From Salinibacterium sp. SWN248 (lineage in GTDB: Bacteria; Actinomycetota; Actinomycetes; Actinomycetales; Microbacteriaceae), in contig NZ_JADYWW010000001.1 of the NCBI RefSeq assembly GCF_015864575.1, positions 124,001-188,000 of the forward strand: a DNA stretch of 64,000 nucleotides, given 5' to 3'. A program made the translations under genes and the position numbers. This document shows, one piece after another, positions 20,101 through 28,332 of this stretch (its first letter is position 1; every line of letters starts with the position of its first letter). Under the pieces are notes generated by a model. The model saw nothing but the letters and a program-made list of their open reading frames with translations. It was not told the DNA's origin and did not search any database.

Positions 20101-20450
20101 CGTCGGAGGCTGTAGTAGTCCAGTATTTCTTTGTATCGGGTGACGACAAGGTCGGTGTCGCCCTGGGATAGGCGCACACCGAAGGCTTCGTTCACAAAAG
20201 GCCAGAATGTGCCCTCGTCGTAGTCTCTTCCGCCGACTGCGGTCAGCCCGATGAGAAAGTTCGCCCTAAACAACGAGAGAAGATGCTTCCGATCCTCGCG
20301 AGTATCGCAATTGCGGAATCGGTTACCGAGCCACCGGAATGATTCAGTCGCCTCGCCTTGGTCAACATCCGCTTCCATTACCAGCGATGTTCCGACGAGT
20401 CGCTGCCGCCATTGAGATTCGCGTTCGCGCAGCTCGAGTAGTTCTTCCAT
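17139..20450 (-). CDS. Large protein of unknown function, partner of DUF1998 helicase
   Basis: 1103 residues, not recognised. The first 250 residues look helical, with 'RANFLIGLTAVGGRDYDEG' and 'ILMHAGVPVGSVEGFLRLL'. Residues about 270-700 look like successive beta-sandwich modules ('LEVELWPERPASLLGKYVI', 'SLPWTISLTEESSGRTLW'). The rest returns to helix. No nuclease, ATPase, membrane or zinc motif is visible. The start at 20450 has GAGGGA upstream. It is first in the leftward arm and overlaps the helicase by 13 bp, so it is probably an obligate partner such as a scaffold, loader or DNA/protein sensor. That role is inference from context only. Confidence 0.75.
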   Translation of the reverse strand: MEELLELRERESQWRQRLVGTSLVMEADVDQGEATESFRWLGNRFRNCDTREDRKHLLSLFRANFLIGLTAVGGRDYDEGTFWPFVNEAFGVRLSQGDTDLVVTRYKEILDYYSLRRFTTPMANVGEILMHAGVPVGSVEGFLRLLVKQDRRGAGTSGALFAAWARSQNRESASLLGLDAPTWRFLREGGEIAEDFVDRCLVAFDAATTGGISPDSGLARHIVDEIGRLVETGALVSRPGRGTRSREVVYVPTLTWDDARHGVAITLPSLEVPLEETVHWTLASEGRSASYTAEPPWPGLPAKTIIHSLRQPTKAVSVRARPGEQEWDMTVVDPDDPLLIFDAATGVLIPARNSLPRDLVVIGTPQSGDKPFNELIEFDGPCPVISEHQSPFGWESWIFATVDLNGVKKLSRGEDRARFVSTSTRPQIAYPEPVLGATTSDDSIVYSDVPSVTLPASGDSSAGSLPWTISLTEESSGRTLWSSEVRSASDPLEVELWPERPASLLGKYVITVRGALGRGLTRRVVVAEGWAARHQPTFRYLAAEGNGMEPATVSLSCADKDNQSLELDRSTPSATVTLSSEASELAIVVRVPHMNIAVTRGSTFPVVTLLPQSLDSESLEDTHLRVTVPAGLWATLGLVSAKGVEQTIDAVVTGQRSYVNFNLGQLADTARSARSGRLQLRIGEKSVPVGNLRPRKLADEVRFDAETSALVISPSAPQGLAAAIYPKYSPWKLPTVISFADGAASAAIDRAVSQMGRAKVLLRVDDPWSPSPWPEMPDRTDPNVFDLTMLPLEESDESVEGEFSRWLEGSGEMPSGASALPLAAQILSLLGKFDTTRTYSWIRSQISGLFASHPALFLDTAMQTSLEPSVLMRLVVDSDLAATGSEIPPPVPGSWPLNSFLGLVGDYEGTQEDSDPEFISNLENFAGRDALTLLDTGTDPHAKIGRFDDNTPMLSQFPVERLEQIWAAASPIPGRLLQQDTRMIAARQLFDARSSRTLRDLTSGSRAILQRTKSAIFDVLGPGGTDAIEARIGADGWRNLPALSMALAIVARLAARDLGNTRGLYAVLRDYYAQLAEAAPAFVEQDLVIAELWIMNWRNEWTR

Positions 20451-20693
20451 GATGTCCCTCGGGTTTAGGTCAAAGTTTCAAAGCTTTGCAGGCTATGACC
20501 CACCTATGACATTGGCGTGAAGAGGTCTCATGTTGCTACCCCCCTATCTAGGGTGAGCAGCGGCGAGGCCCCTGTTTCTGCGGCGATGTGGCTGACGAAC
20601 ACGCTCGCAGCCGCTAATTTATTGACTATTCGTTGGATAGAGTGTCAAAGCCCGCACCGACGTTGTCGTGGTGTCTGGGCGTAAGGGGATGAC
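20451..20693. promoter_or_regulatory. Divergent control region of the helicase/methylase island
   Basis: 243 bp without a gene between two large divergent arms. It contains a 10-bp perfect palindrome CAAAGCTTTG (20479-20488), two direct copies of CTATGAC (20493-20499 and 20504-20510, one helical turn apart) and a CCCTA-TC-TAGGG palindrome (20542-20553). A TTGACT at 20622-20627 could be a -35 box for the right arm, but I cannot pair it with a good -10. The layout suggests joint control of both arms by a DNA-binding protein not encoded here. Confidence 0.55.
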
Positions 20694-23624
20694 GTGACCG
20701 ATGTACTTTCACAGGCCGGGGAGCTTGCGGGCGAACTAGCTGTGGCGCCTGGCTCAATCGTCGAGGTTCGCGACGCCGTGTGGCTTGTGACGAAGGCAAC
20801 GATGACGACGTCGGGCGTATTCGTCGAGGTGCAGGGGCTTTCTGACCTTGTGCGCGACACGAAGGCTGGTTTCTACAGCGACATCGACGACATTGTTCCG
20901 CTCGACCCGGCAAAAGCGTCCGTGGTCGGCGATGATTCCACTGGCTATCGCAAGGCCAAGTTGTGGCTGGAAGCGACTCTTCGCAAGTCTCCGGTCCCCC
21001 TCAACTCCCCCGGTCTGACGGTCGCCACGCGGATGCTGGCCGACCCGCTCGGCTATCAGCAGGCGGCGGTGCGCAAGGCGCTTGATCCGCAAAATCTGCG
21101 CCCGCGCATCCTCATCGCTGATGCAGTGGGCCTCGGCAAGACGCTCGAGATCGGCATGATTCTGTCGGAGCTGGTTCGTCGGGGTCGCGGCGAGCGCATT
21201 CTGATTGTGACTCCGCGCCATGTTCTTGAGCAGATGCAGCATGAGATGTGGACACGGTTCGCGCTACCGTTCGTGCGGCTTGACTCGATCGGCATCCAGC
21301 GGGTGCGGCAGAAGCTGCCCGCCACCCGCAACCCGTTCAGTTTGTACAAGAGGGCGATCATTTCGATCGATACGCTCAAGCAGGAGAAGTACCGCGCGCA
21401 TTTAGCGAAGCACAAATGGGATGCGATCGTCATCGACGAGTCTCATAACATCACGGGCAAGACTCTCAACAACCGCTTGGCGCGCGTTCTTGCGCCCAAC
21501 ACCGAGGCCCTGATCCTCGCGAGCGCGACTCCCCACAACGGCAAGAAAGAATCGTTCGCCGAGCTGATCCGTCTGCTTGAGCCAACAGCGGTGACGCCGG
21601 ATGGCGACATCATCGAGTCTGAGGCGAAGCGTCTCATTATTCGCCGTCACCGTCACAGCGAGGAGGTCGCTCGCGAGGTTGGTGGTGACTGGGCTGAGCG
21701 TCTTGAGCCACAAAACTTCTTGGTGAACGCATCCCCTGAGGAGAATGCGGTCGCGGATGAGCTGTCGAGCGTGTGGTTGCACCCCAGCGGCTCGTCTCCA
21801 TATTCCGGTGCCACGTCGGCACTGTTCCCGTGGACGCTCGCGAAGGCGTTCCTCTCGTCGCCCGCAGCGCTGCTCGAATCGATCCGAGAGCGGCTGCGCA
21901 AGCTCGACGCGGCGAAAGACACTTCGCAGGCCCGAGAGGTTGAGGCTCTGGAACATCTGCAGTCACTCGCTGAAGCGTCTCTAGCCGGCGCTTCGGCCAA
22001 ATACGCGAAGTTGCTTGACTATCTTCGGAGCATCAAGGTTGGCCCGAAGAGTGCCGAGCGGGCGGTGGTTTTCTCTGAGCGGGTAGCAAGTTTGGGCTGG
22101 TTGCGCGACAAGCTCATGAAGGATCTGGGGCTGGGCGCCGACCAGATCAAGGTGCTTCATGGTGGCCTGAGCGATGTTGAGCAGCAAGAAACGGTGGAGA
22201 GCTTCAAGCAGTCGTCGTCACCGATTCGGGTTCTCATCACGGGCGATGTGGCATCCGAGGGTGTCAACCTGCATTCGCAGTGCCACGAGCTGATCCACTT
22301 CGATATTCCGTGGAGCCTCATCCGCATTGAACAGCGCAACGGCCGCATTGACCGGTACGGCCAGAAACATCCGCCGCAGATCAGCACCCTGCTACTGAAC
22401 CCGACCAACGACAAGTTCTCGGGCGATGTTCGTGTGCTGCAACGCCTGCTGCAGCGAGAGCGCGAGGCTCACACAGCGCTCGGCGATGTCGCCTCGCTCA
22501 TGGGCAAGTATGACCCTGGCGCCGAAGAAGACGAGATCAAGAAGGCTCTCGCGGCTGGTCGCGATGTCGACGAGATTGTCTCGACGGTTGAGCAGGTGAG
22601 CGCGAGCACCGACGATCCTATTGCCGCCCTCTTGGCGCAGCTCGCACATGCGCAGGGCAGCGAAAGCAAGCCTGCCGCCTCCGCCGCCCCAGAGCACACG
22701 GTGGATGCCACAACCGGTCTCTTCGCTGATGACACCTCGTTTCTCCTCGACGCATTGGACGAGACGTTCGTTGCGCCGGCCGCATCCGCCGCGAACAACG
22801 GTGTGGGATTGCTCAAAGATATGGCTCACTCATTCGTCTCATTGGTTCCCACGCGCGATTTGGCGCAAAGGCTAGAAGTGCTGCCTCAGAGCTATCTTCG
22901 CGACCGCAAGGTGACCGAGAAGCTGAAGTTGGTGGTCGCAGAGCCGCGGGCGAAAGAGCTGCTCAAGGATGCCCGCGACAACAAGGCAAGCACCTCGCTC
23001 TGGCCAGAGGCGCACTATCTTGGCCCGCTGCACCCGGTGCTGGAGTGGGCGAGCGATCGCGCGCTCTCGAAGTTGGGGCGCAATCAGGTGTTCGCGGTGC
23101 GTGGCGATGTTGAGTGTCCGACGGTTCTGCTGCTGGCGTCATTGACTAACCGCCGGGGTCAGGTCGTGGCGAGTTCGCACGTGACTGTGCAGTTCCCCGA
23201 TCCCAGCAACACAAGGGTGGCCTTGACCAACATCCATGCGACTGCGCAGGAGGCGTTGGCTGAGGTGGGTTTCGCCGCGGCGACCCGCGTGAATCCGGGC
23301 GTTGTGAAGACCGGCTCTCTTCAGCACCTCATCGCTCCGGCGGTGGAGAACGCAGCATCGAGTGCCCGCCAGCTTGCGGTGTCGTCGACGGAGGCAATCG
23401 AAGCCCGCATCGAGTCGTGGTCGTCGCGCATCGAAGAGTGGGAACGTAGCGCGGATGCGATGCCGCAGCTTGAGGGTCTCAAGTCTCGTCGCGTGACGGT
23501 AGAGGAGGAACGCACAATGGCTGAGTCGATGAAGCCAAACCAACAGTTGGTGCGCCCGCTTCTCGTTGTTGTTCCGCAGGACTTTGTCGGCGAAGACCCG
23601 ACTGAAGGAGTAAACCATGGCTGA
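20694..23624 (+). CDS. SNF2-like helicase, DISARM DrmD type
   Basis: 976 residues. A small N-terminal beta domain (about 1-90, 'APGSIVEVRDAVWLVTKA') precedes the SNF2 motor. Walker A is DAVGLGKT (143-150), motif II is DESH (248-251) and motif III is ASATPH. The C-terminal lobe has 'VLHGGLSDVEQQETVESF', 'GDVASEGVNLHSQCHELIHF' and 'EQRNGRIDRYGQ'. The remaining 350 residues are helical. DrmD-type helicases mark class 1 DISARM and sit beside an adenine methyltransferase, as here. GTG start at 20694 with AAGGGGA upstream. It overlaps the methyltransferase gene by 8 bp. Translocation along dsDNA for phage-DNA recognition is inferred. Confidence 0.87.
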   Translation: MTDVLSQAGELAGELAVAPGSIVEVRDAVWLVTKATMTTSGVFVEVQGLSDLVRDTKAGFYSDIDDIVPLDPAKASVVGDDSTGYRKAKLWLEATLRKSPVPLNSPGLTVATRMLADPLGYQQAAVRKALDPQNLRPRILIADAVGLGKTLEIGMILSELVRRGRGERILIVTPRHVLEQMQHEMWTRFALPFVRLDSIGIQRVRQKLPATRNPFSLYKRAIISIDTLKQEKYRAHLAKHKWDAIVIDESHNITGKTLNNRLARVLAPNTEALILASATPHNGKKESFAELIRLLEPTAVTPDGDIIESEAKRLIIRRHRHSEEVAREVGGDWAERLEPQNFLVNASPEENAVADELSSVWLHPSGSSPYSGATSALFPWTLAKAFLSSPAALLESIRERLRKLDAAKDTSQAREVEALEHLQSLAEASLAGASAKYAKLLDYLRSIKVGPKSAERAVVFSERVASLGWLRDKLMKDLGLGADQIKVLHGGLSDVEQQETVESFKQSSSPIRVLITGDVASEGVNLHSQCHELIHFDIPWSLIRIEQRNGRIDRYGQKHPPQISTLLLNPTNDKFSGDVRVLQRLLQREREAHTALGDVASLMGKYDPGAEEDEIKKALAAGRDVDEIVSTVEQVSASTDDPIAALLAQLAHAQGSESKPAASAAPEHTVDATTGLFADDTSFLLDALDETFVAPAASAANNGVGLLKDMAHSFVSLVPTRDLAQRLEVLPQSYLRDRKVTEKLKLVVAEPRAKELLKDARDNKASTSLWPEAHYLGPLHPVLEWASDRALSKLGRNQVFAVRGDVECPTVLLLASLTNRRGQVVASSHVTVQFPDPSNTRVALTNIHATAQEALAEVGFAAATRVNPGVVKTGSLQHLIAPAVENAASSARQLAVSSTEAIEARIESWSSRIEEWERSADAMPQLEGLKSRRVTVEEERTMAESMKPNQQLVRPLLVVVPQDFVGEDPTEGVNHG

Positions 23625-26600
23625 TGAAGCGATCGTTATTGGTGAAGGTTGGCTCAGCGAGCACTATTTCACTACCGAGGCAAAGTCGCAGTCGTTCCGC
23701 GCTCAGGTGTTGGCTCGCCGCAAGGAGTGGGATGAGCAGGATACTGATGGCCACCCGTCGGTGCGTGCTCGGTTCAGCGCAATTCGGGCCGCAATCGAGT
23801 CGCGGCTGGCCACTCTCGACTCTGGCGATTCGGATCTGAGCATCCGCGACGAACTCTATGTACCGCTCCGAACGGCACTCGGCTTCAACGGTGGCGGCTA
23901 CCACCTCGAGCAAGACGGGCCGTTGCTGCGACTCACCCAGCCAGGACTCTCTGACGGTTCCCCGCTGGTGATCGTGGAGGGGCGCCCGGTCGATACGGTC
24001 GAAGATCTGCTCTCGAAAGACGACGACACACTGTTGGTGCCGTTTGAGGTTGATGACAACGCGAAGCACAACATCACGTCGATCTCGCGAATGCTTTCCA
24101 CTCTCTTCACCGACGACGAGGGCCCTAGCTTCGCGCTGGCATTCGCCGGTAAGTGGCTGCTGGTGGCGGAGCGCGAGCGCTGGGCCGAGGGCCGTTACCT
24201 TGCCGTTGACCTTCAGCTTGTGGTCGCGCGCAACGACGCGAAAAAGGGCGGCGAGATCGACCGCGCTCTCTCGTGTGTGAGCGCCGATGCGTTGGCTCCC
24301 GATGCCGAAGGTGACATCTGGTGGAGTTCGATTCTCGAAGAGTCGATCAAGCACACGGTCGGTGTCTCGCAGGATCTTCGCGAGGGAGTGCGGCTTTCGA
24401 TCGAGATCATTGCGAACGATGTGGTGGCTCGTCGCGCACGCCAGGGCCTCGACCCGCTGCCGCAGTCAGAGGCGCAGGTTCTCGCGAAGCAGTCGTTGCG
24501 GTTCTTGTACCGCATCCTGTTCCTCCTCTATGCGGAGTCGTCGCCCGAGCTCAAGGTTCTGCCAGTGGGCACGTCCGAGTATGAGGAGGGCTACAGCCTC
24601 GATCGTCTGCGTGAGCTGACTCTCGTGTCGCTGCCGACGGAAGAGTCAGAGCACTCCAAGCACCTCTACGAATCCCTCGCGGTACTGTTCCGCCTGGTCG
24701 ACCAAGGACACGGCGCAGAGCCCGCACAGGACAACAATTCGCAGGATGCCGACGCCTCCGATCTGCGCGAGGGCTTAGTCTTCAACTCCCTGCGCGCGGA
24801 TCTGTTTCTCCCGAAGGCGACAACCCATATCGATGAGGTGGGCCTGAGCGATTCTGAGCTACAGAAGGTGCTAGCCCACTTGCTGCTGAGCAAGGAGCAG
24901 AAGGGTCGCGATCGCGGCTTCATTAGCTACGCCGATCTGGGCATCAACCAGTTGGGTGCTGTCTATGAGGGTCTGATGTCGTACACGGGCTTCTTCGCCG
25001 AAACGGACCTGTACGAGGTGGCGAAGGATGGCAACGCTGAGAAGGGCTCCTGGGTTGTTCCGGTAGACCGATCGCACGACATTAATCCGAAGGACTTCGT
25101 CAAGACCACGAACCCGCTGACCGGCGAAGCGGTTGCGGTTATTCACGCACCCGGCAGCTTCGTCTATCGCCTTGCGGGCCGCGAGCGCCAGCAGTCGGCG
25201 TCGTATTACACACCCGAGGTGCTCACCCGATTTACGGTGTCGCAGGCCCTCGAAGAGTTGCTCGATCAGTACGGCACTACTACGCCGGCTGATGAGATTC
25301 TCGGGCTCACGGTGTGCGAGCCTGCACTGGGTTCCGGCGCCTTCGCGATCGAAGCAGTACGTCAGCTCGCCGATGCTTATCTCAAGCGCAAGCAAGAGGA
25401 GCTAGGCGAACGAATCGATCCGGATGAGTACCCCCGCGAACTGCAGAAGGTCAAAGCGTCGATTGCGCTTCATCAGGTCTACGGCGTGGACCTCAACGCC
25501 ACCGCGGTCGAGCTAGCGGAAATCTCGCTGTGGCTCGACACCATGTCGTCGGATCTCAAGGCCCCGTGGTTCGGTCTACACCTCAAGCGAGGCAACTCAC
25601 TCATTGGTGCTCGCCGTGCTGTCTACAGTCGCGACTCAATCAATTCGAAAGCGTGGCTGAAGTCTGCCCCGAAGGATGTGCCGATGTCCGACCTTCGCGA
25701 GGACATTGACGCGGGCACGATCGGCTCGAATGTCTCAGGATCGATTCACCACTTCCTGCTCCCCGCTGAGGGCTGGGGCAGTGCGGTTGACGCGAAGGAA
25801 GCGAAGGAGCTGTGCCCCGAGGCACTAGCCGCGCTGAAGACGTGGCGTCGCCAGATTGTGTCAAAGCCCACCAAGAAGCAGCTCGATCAGCTCGCTGCGC
25901 TGTCGATGCGCGTCGAGACACTGTGGCAGTTCGCCCTGCGTCGGCTGGAGATCGCCGAGCACGAGATTCGTCGGCAGATCCCGCTGTGGGGAAACGAAGT
26001 CAACGGCGATGAATCGGATGCTGGTGCGCACACTACGGTGACGCGCGAACAGATTGAGGCCAAGCTCAGCGACGCAAATGGTGCTTATCAGCGCCTACGT
26101 CGAATCATGGATGCGTGGAACGCGCTCTGGTTCTGGCCGCTCACCGATACCCTCACTCAGGGAGCACAGCCCCCCACGCTCGACGAGTGGCTGGATGGCG
26201 CACGCGCCGTCTTGGGCGAGCACACCGAGCGGAACAAGAGCGCAACAGCCCATGGCGCCGTCACTCTCGGCTCAAGCTCCACGGGCTGGGCCGCCCTCAA
26301 CGACGAGGAACAGGACAACCTCGACTTTGCCTCCGCGTCACCAATCGACGACGCACTAGTGCAGCACCCGTGGCTGCAAGTAACCGACCGCATCGCTGAA
26401 CAGCAGGGTTTCTTCCACTGGAACCTCGACTTCGCTACGGTCTTCGCACGCGGCGGCTTCGACCTGCAAGTCGGTAACCCACCGTGGGTGCGACCGCGTA
26501 CCGATATCAAGGCGCTCCTCGCTGAGGGGGATCCTTGGTGGCAACTCGCTATCAAACCGACACAAACGGAACTCGTCAAAAAAAGGATCGAAACGCTGGC

Positions 26601-28332
26601 CATCCATGGGATGGTCAACACCGTCGTTGATGGCACAAGCGAAGTCGCTGGAACCACCGCGTTCGTTGGGAATATAGCGAACTACCCCGAGCTTCGTGGC
26701 TTGCAGCCGGACCTTTACCGATGCTTCATGGCGCTCACATGGGGGCATATGAGAGCGGGAGGAATGAGCGCCCTCATCCACCTAGATTCACACTTCACGG
26801 ATGATGATGCAGGAGTTCTTCGCGCCGCGACTTACGTTCACTTACGTCGACACTGGCAATTTGTAAACGAGTTCAATCTCTTCGAAATACAGCACCAGAA
26901 GAGGTACGGCGTAAACATCTATGGTGTGCCGCGATCGAAGATTAGCTTCCTGAACGCCGTGAACATGTATCACCCAGACACTGTCTCAAGATCGCTAGTT
27001 CATGACGGTTCCGGGCCGGAGCCGGGCATCAAAAATGACGCTGGCCAATGGGACCTTATGCCACATAGCGCCCGGATCACCCGCGTTGACGAAGGAAGCC
27101 TCCAGACTTGGCGCAACTTGCTGGAGTCCCCTCTAGTCCCGCTAACTCAGTCGAGAATGGTGTACGCCGTCAACAGGTCAACGGCGAGCGCGTTAGACAA
27201 GCTCTCGAAGAGCGCTCGCGTAGGAGAACTCTCCCCGTACTACTCAACAGGTTGGACAGAGGGATCCGACAATACCAAGAAAGGTCTGTTCGACGTTTCG
27301 TGGGGAAAAGTTGATTCCTGGCCGGATGCAATACTGCAGGGGTCCTTTATCTATGTCGGAACGCCGTTCTATAAAAGTCCAAACAAAACGATGCGCCACC
27401 ATCTAGATTGGACTCCACAGGACCTAGAGAGCTTGAAGCCCAATGAGTTGCCTACGACAAGCTTCAAGCCAATGGGAGATCGGGCAGTTTACGACGCAAA
27501 CTACGCGCATTGGGGCGAGAAAGAACTGCCGGCGCGAGATTTCTTCCGAGTTGCATGGCGGAATATGGCCCCCAATTCGGGGGAAAGGACTTTAGTGCCG
27601 GCGATCATTCCGCCCGGTGCATCTCACATCGACACAGTCAGTTCGCTTGGCATGCCCGATAAACCATTAGCGGAACTCGTAGTCGTAGCGGGCCAGCTGG
27701 GCTCACTTGTGGCAGATTTCATGGTCAGGATCGCCCCCAAAGCGCATATTCGAGCCAATGTCATTAATCGGCTTCCCCTAGCCGCGACGAACACCAAGAC
27801 TTCACGTCTAATTCTTTTGCGCACCCTTCGACTAAATGCACTGACGGATGCGTACGCTCCGCTTTGGGCTGAGGTATGGGCACCAATTTTTTCTGAAGAC
27901 AAGTGGGCTGGCGGCCTCGATTACCCTGGCCGACAACCGATCTCCGACTCCAGTCCAGTTTGGTCACAGGAGGCGCCGCTTCGTCGAGCAACTGATCGCA
28001 GACAAGCACTTCTTGAGATTGACGCTTTGGTAGCACTGTCGCTAGGCCTCGATGTGGACGAGCTTTGCACGATCTACCGAACGCAATTCCCAGTGCTCCA
28101 CGGATACGACCAAAACACTCACTTCTACGATCTGAACGGGCGCCTGATCCCAAACTCGGTGCTAACAGTCTGGCGACAAAAGCAGGATCGCATCAGCGAA
28201 GAAGAGCGAACCGCCACCAACCCCTCGGGCAATACCTATACCTACGAGCTTCCGTTTGTGACGCTTGACCGCGAGGCAGACATGCGTCAGGCGTATGCGC
28301 ATTTTGAGAAGATTCTGGAAGAGCGTTCATGA
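23617..28332 (+). CDS. N6-adenine DNA methyltransferase, Eco57I/PglX-like (DrmMI-type)
   Basis: 1571 residues. A helical N-terminal region of about 500 residues leads into 'GRERQQSASYYTPEVLTRF', the usual entry to this methylase family. Motif I (SAM binding) is CEPALGSGAF at 567-576 and motif IV (catalytic) is NPPW at 954-957; the gap between them, nearly 390 residues, is unusually long. The C-terminal 600 residues should include the target-recognition region. Sequence from about 26.5 to 27.9 kb is visibly less G+C-rich than its flanks. ATG overlaps the SNF2 stop by 8 bp, and the stop overlaps the next ATG by 4 bp. Likely role: marking host DNA as self for the island. A fused nuclease is not visible. 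Confidence 0.88.
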   Translation: MADEAIVIGEGWLSEHYFTTEAKSQSFRAQVLARRKEWDEQDTDGHPSVRARFSAIRAAIESRLATLDSGDSDLSIRDELYVPLRTALGFNGGGYHLEQDGPLLRLTQPGLSDGSPLVIVEGRPVDTVEDLLSKDDDTLLVPFEVDDNAKHNITSISRMLSTLFTDDEGPSFALAFAGKWLLVAERERWAEGRYLAVDLQLVVARNDAKKGGEIDRALSCVSADALAPDAEGDIWWSSILEESIKHTVGVSQDLREGVRLSIEIIANDVVARRARQGLDPLPQSEAQVLAKQSLRFLYRILFLLYAESSPELKVLPVGTSEYEEGYSLDRLRELTLVSLPTEESEHSKHLYESLAVLFRLVDQGHGAEPAQDNNSQDADASDLREGLVFNSLRADLFLPKATTHIDEVGLSDSELQKVLAHLLLSKEQKGRDRGFISYADLGINQLGAVYEGLMSYTGFFAETDLYEVAKDGNAEKGSWVVPVDRSHDINPKDFVKTTNPLTGEAVAVIHAPGSFVYRLAGRERQQSASYYTPEVLTRFTVSQALEELLDQYGTTTPADEILGLTVCEPALGSGAFAIEAVRQLADAYLKRKQEELGERIDPDEYPRELQKVKASIALHQVYGVDLNATAVELAEISLWLDTMSSDLKAPWFGLHLKRGNSLIGARRAVYSRDSINSKAWLKSAPKDVPMSDLREDIDAGTIGSNVSGSIHHFLLPAEGWGSAVDAKEAKELCPEALAALKTWRRQIVSKPTKKQLDQLAALSMRVETLWQFALRRLEIAEHEIRRQIPLWGNEVNGDESDAGAHTTVTREQIEAKLSDANGAYQRLRRIMDAWNALWFWPLTDTLTQGAQPPTLDEWLDGARAVLGEHTERNKSATAHGAVTLGSSSTGWAALNDEEQDNLDFASASPIDDALVQHPWLQVTDRIAEQQGFFHWNLDFATVFARGGFDLQVGNPPWVRPRTDIKALLAEGDPWWQLAIKPTQTELVKKRIETLAIHGMVNTVVDGTSEVAGTTAFVGNIANYPELRGLQPDLYRCFMALTWGHMRAGGMSALIHLDSHFTDDDAGVLRAATYVHLRRHWQFVNEFNLFEIQHQKRYGVNIYGVPRSKISFLNAVNMYHPDTVSRSLVHDGSGPEPGIKNDAGQWDLMPHSARITRVDEGSLQTWRNLLESPLVPLTQSRMVYAVNRSTASALDKLSKSARVGELSPYYSTGWTEGSDNTKKGLFDVSWGKVDSWPDAILQGSFIYVGTPFYKSPNKTMRHHLDWTPQDLESLKPNELPTTSFKPMGDRAVYDANYAHWGEKELPARDFFRVAWRNMAPNSGERTLVPAIIPPGASHIDTVSSLGMPDKPLAELVVVAGQLGSLVADFMVRIAPKAHIRANVINRLPLAATNTKTSRLILLRTLRLNALTDAYAPLWAEVWAPIFSEDKWAGGLDYPGRQPISDSSPVWSQEAPLRRATDRRQALLEIDALVALSLGLDVDELCTIYRTQFPVLHGYDQNTHFYDLNGRLIPNSVLTVWRQKQDRISEEERTATNPSGNTYTYELPFVTLDREADMRQAYAHFEKILEERS

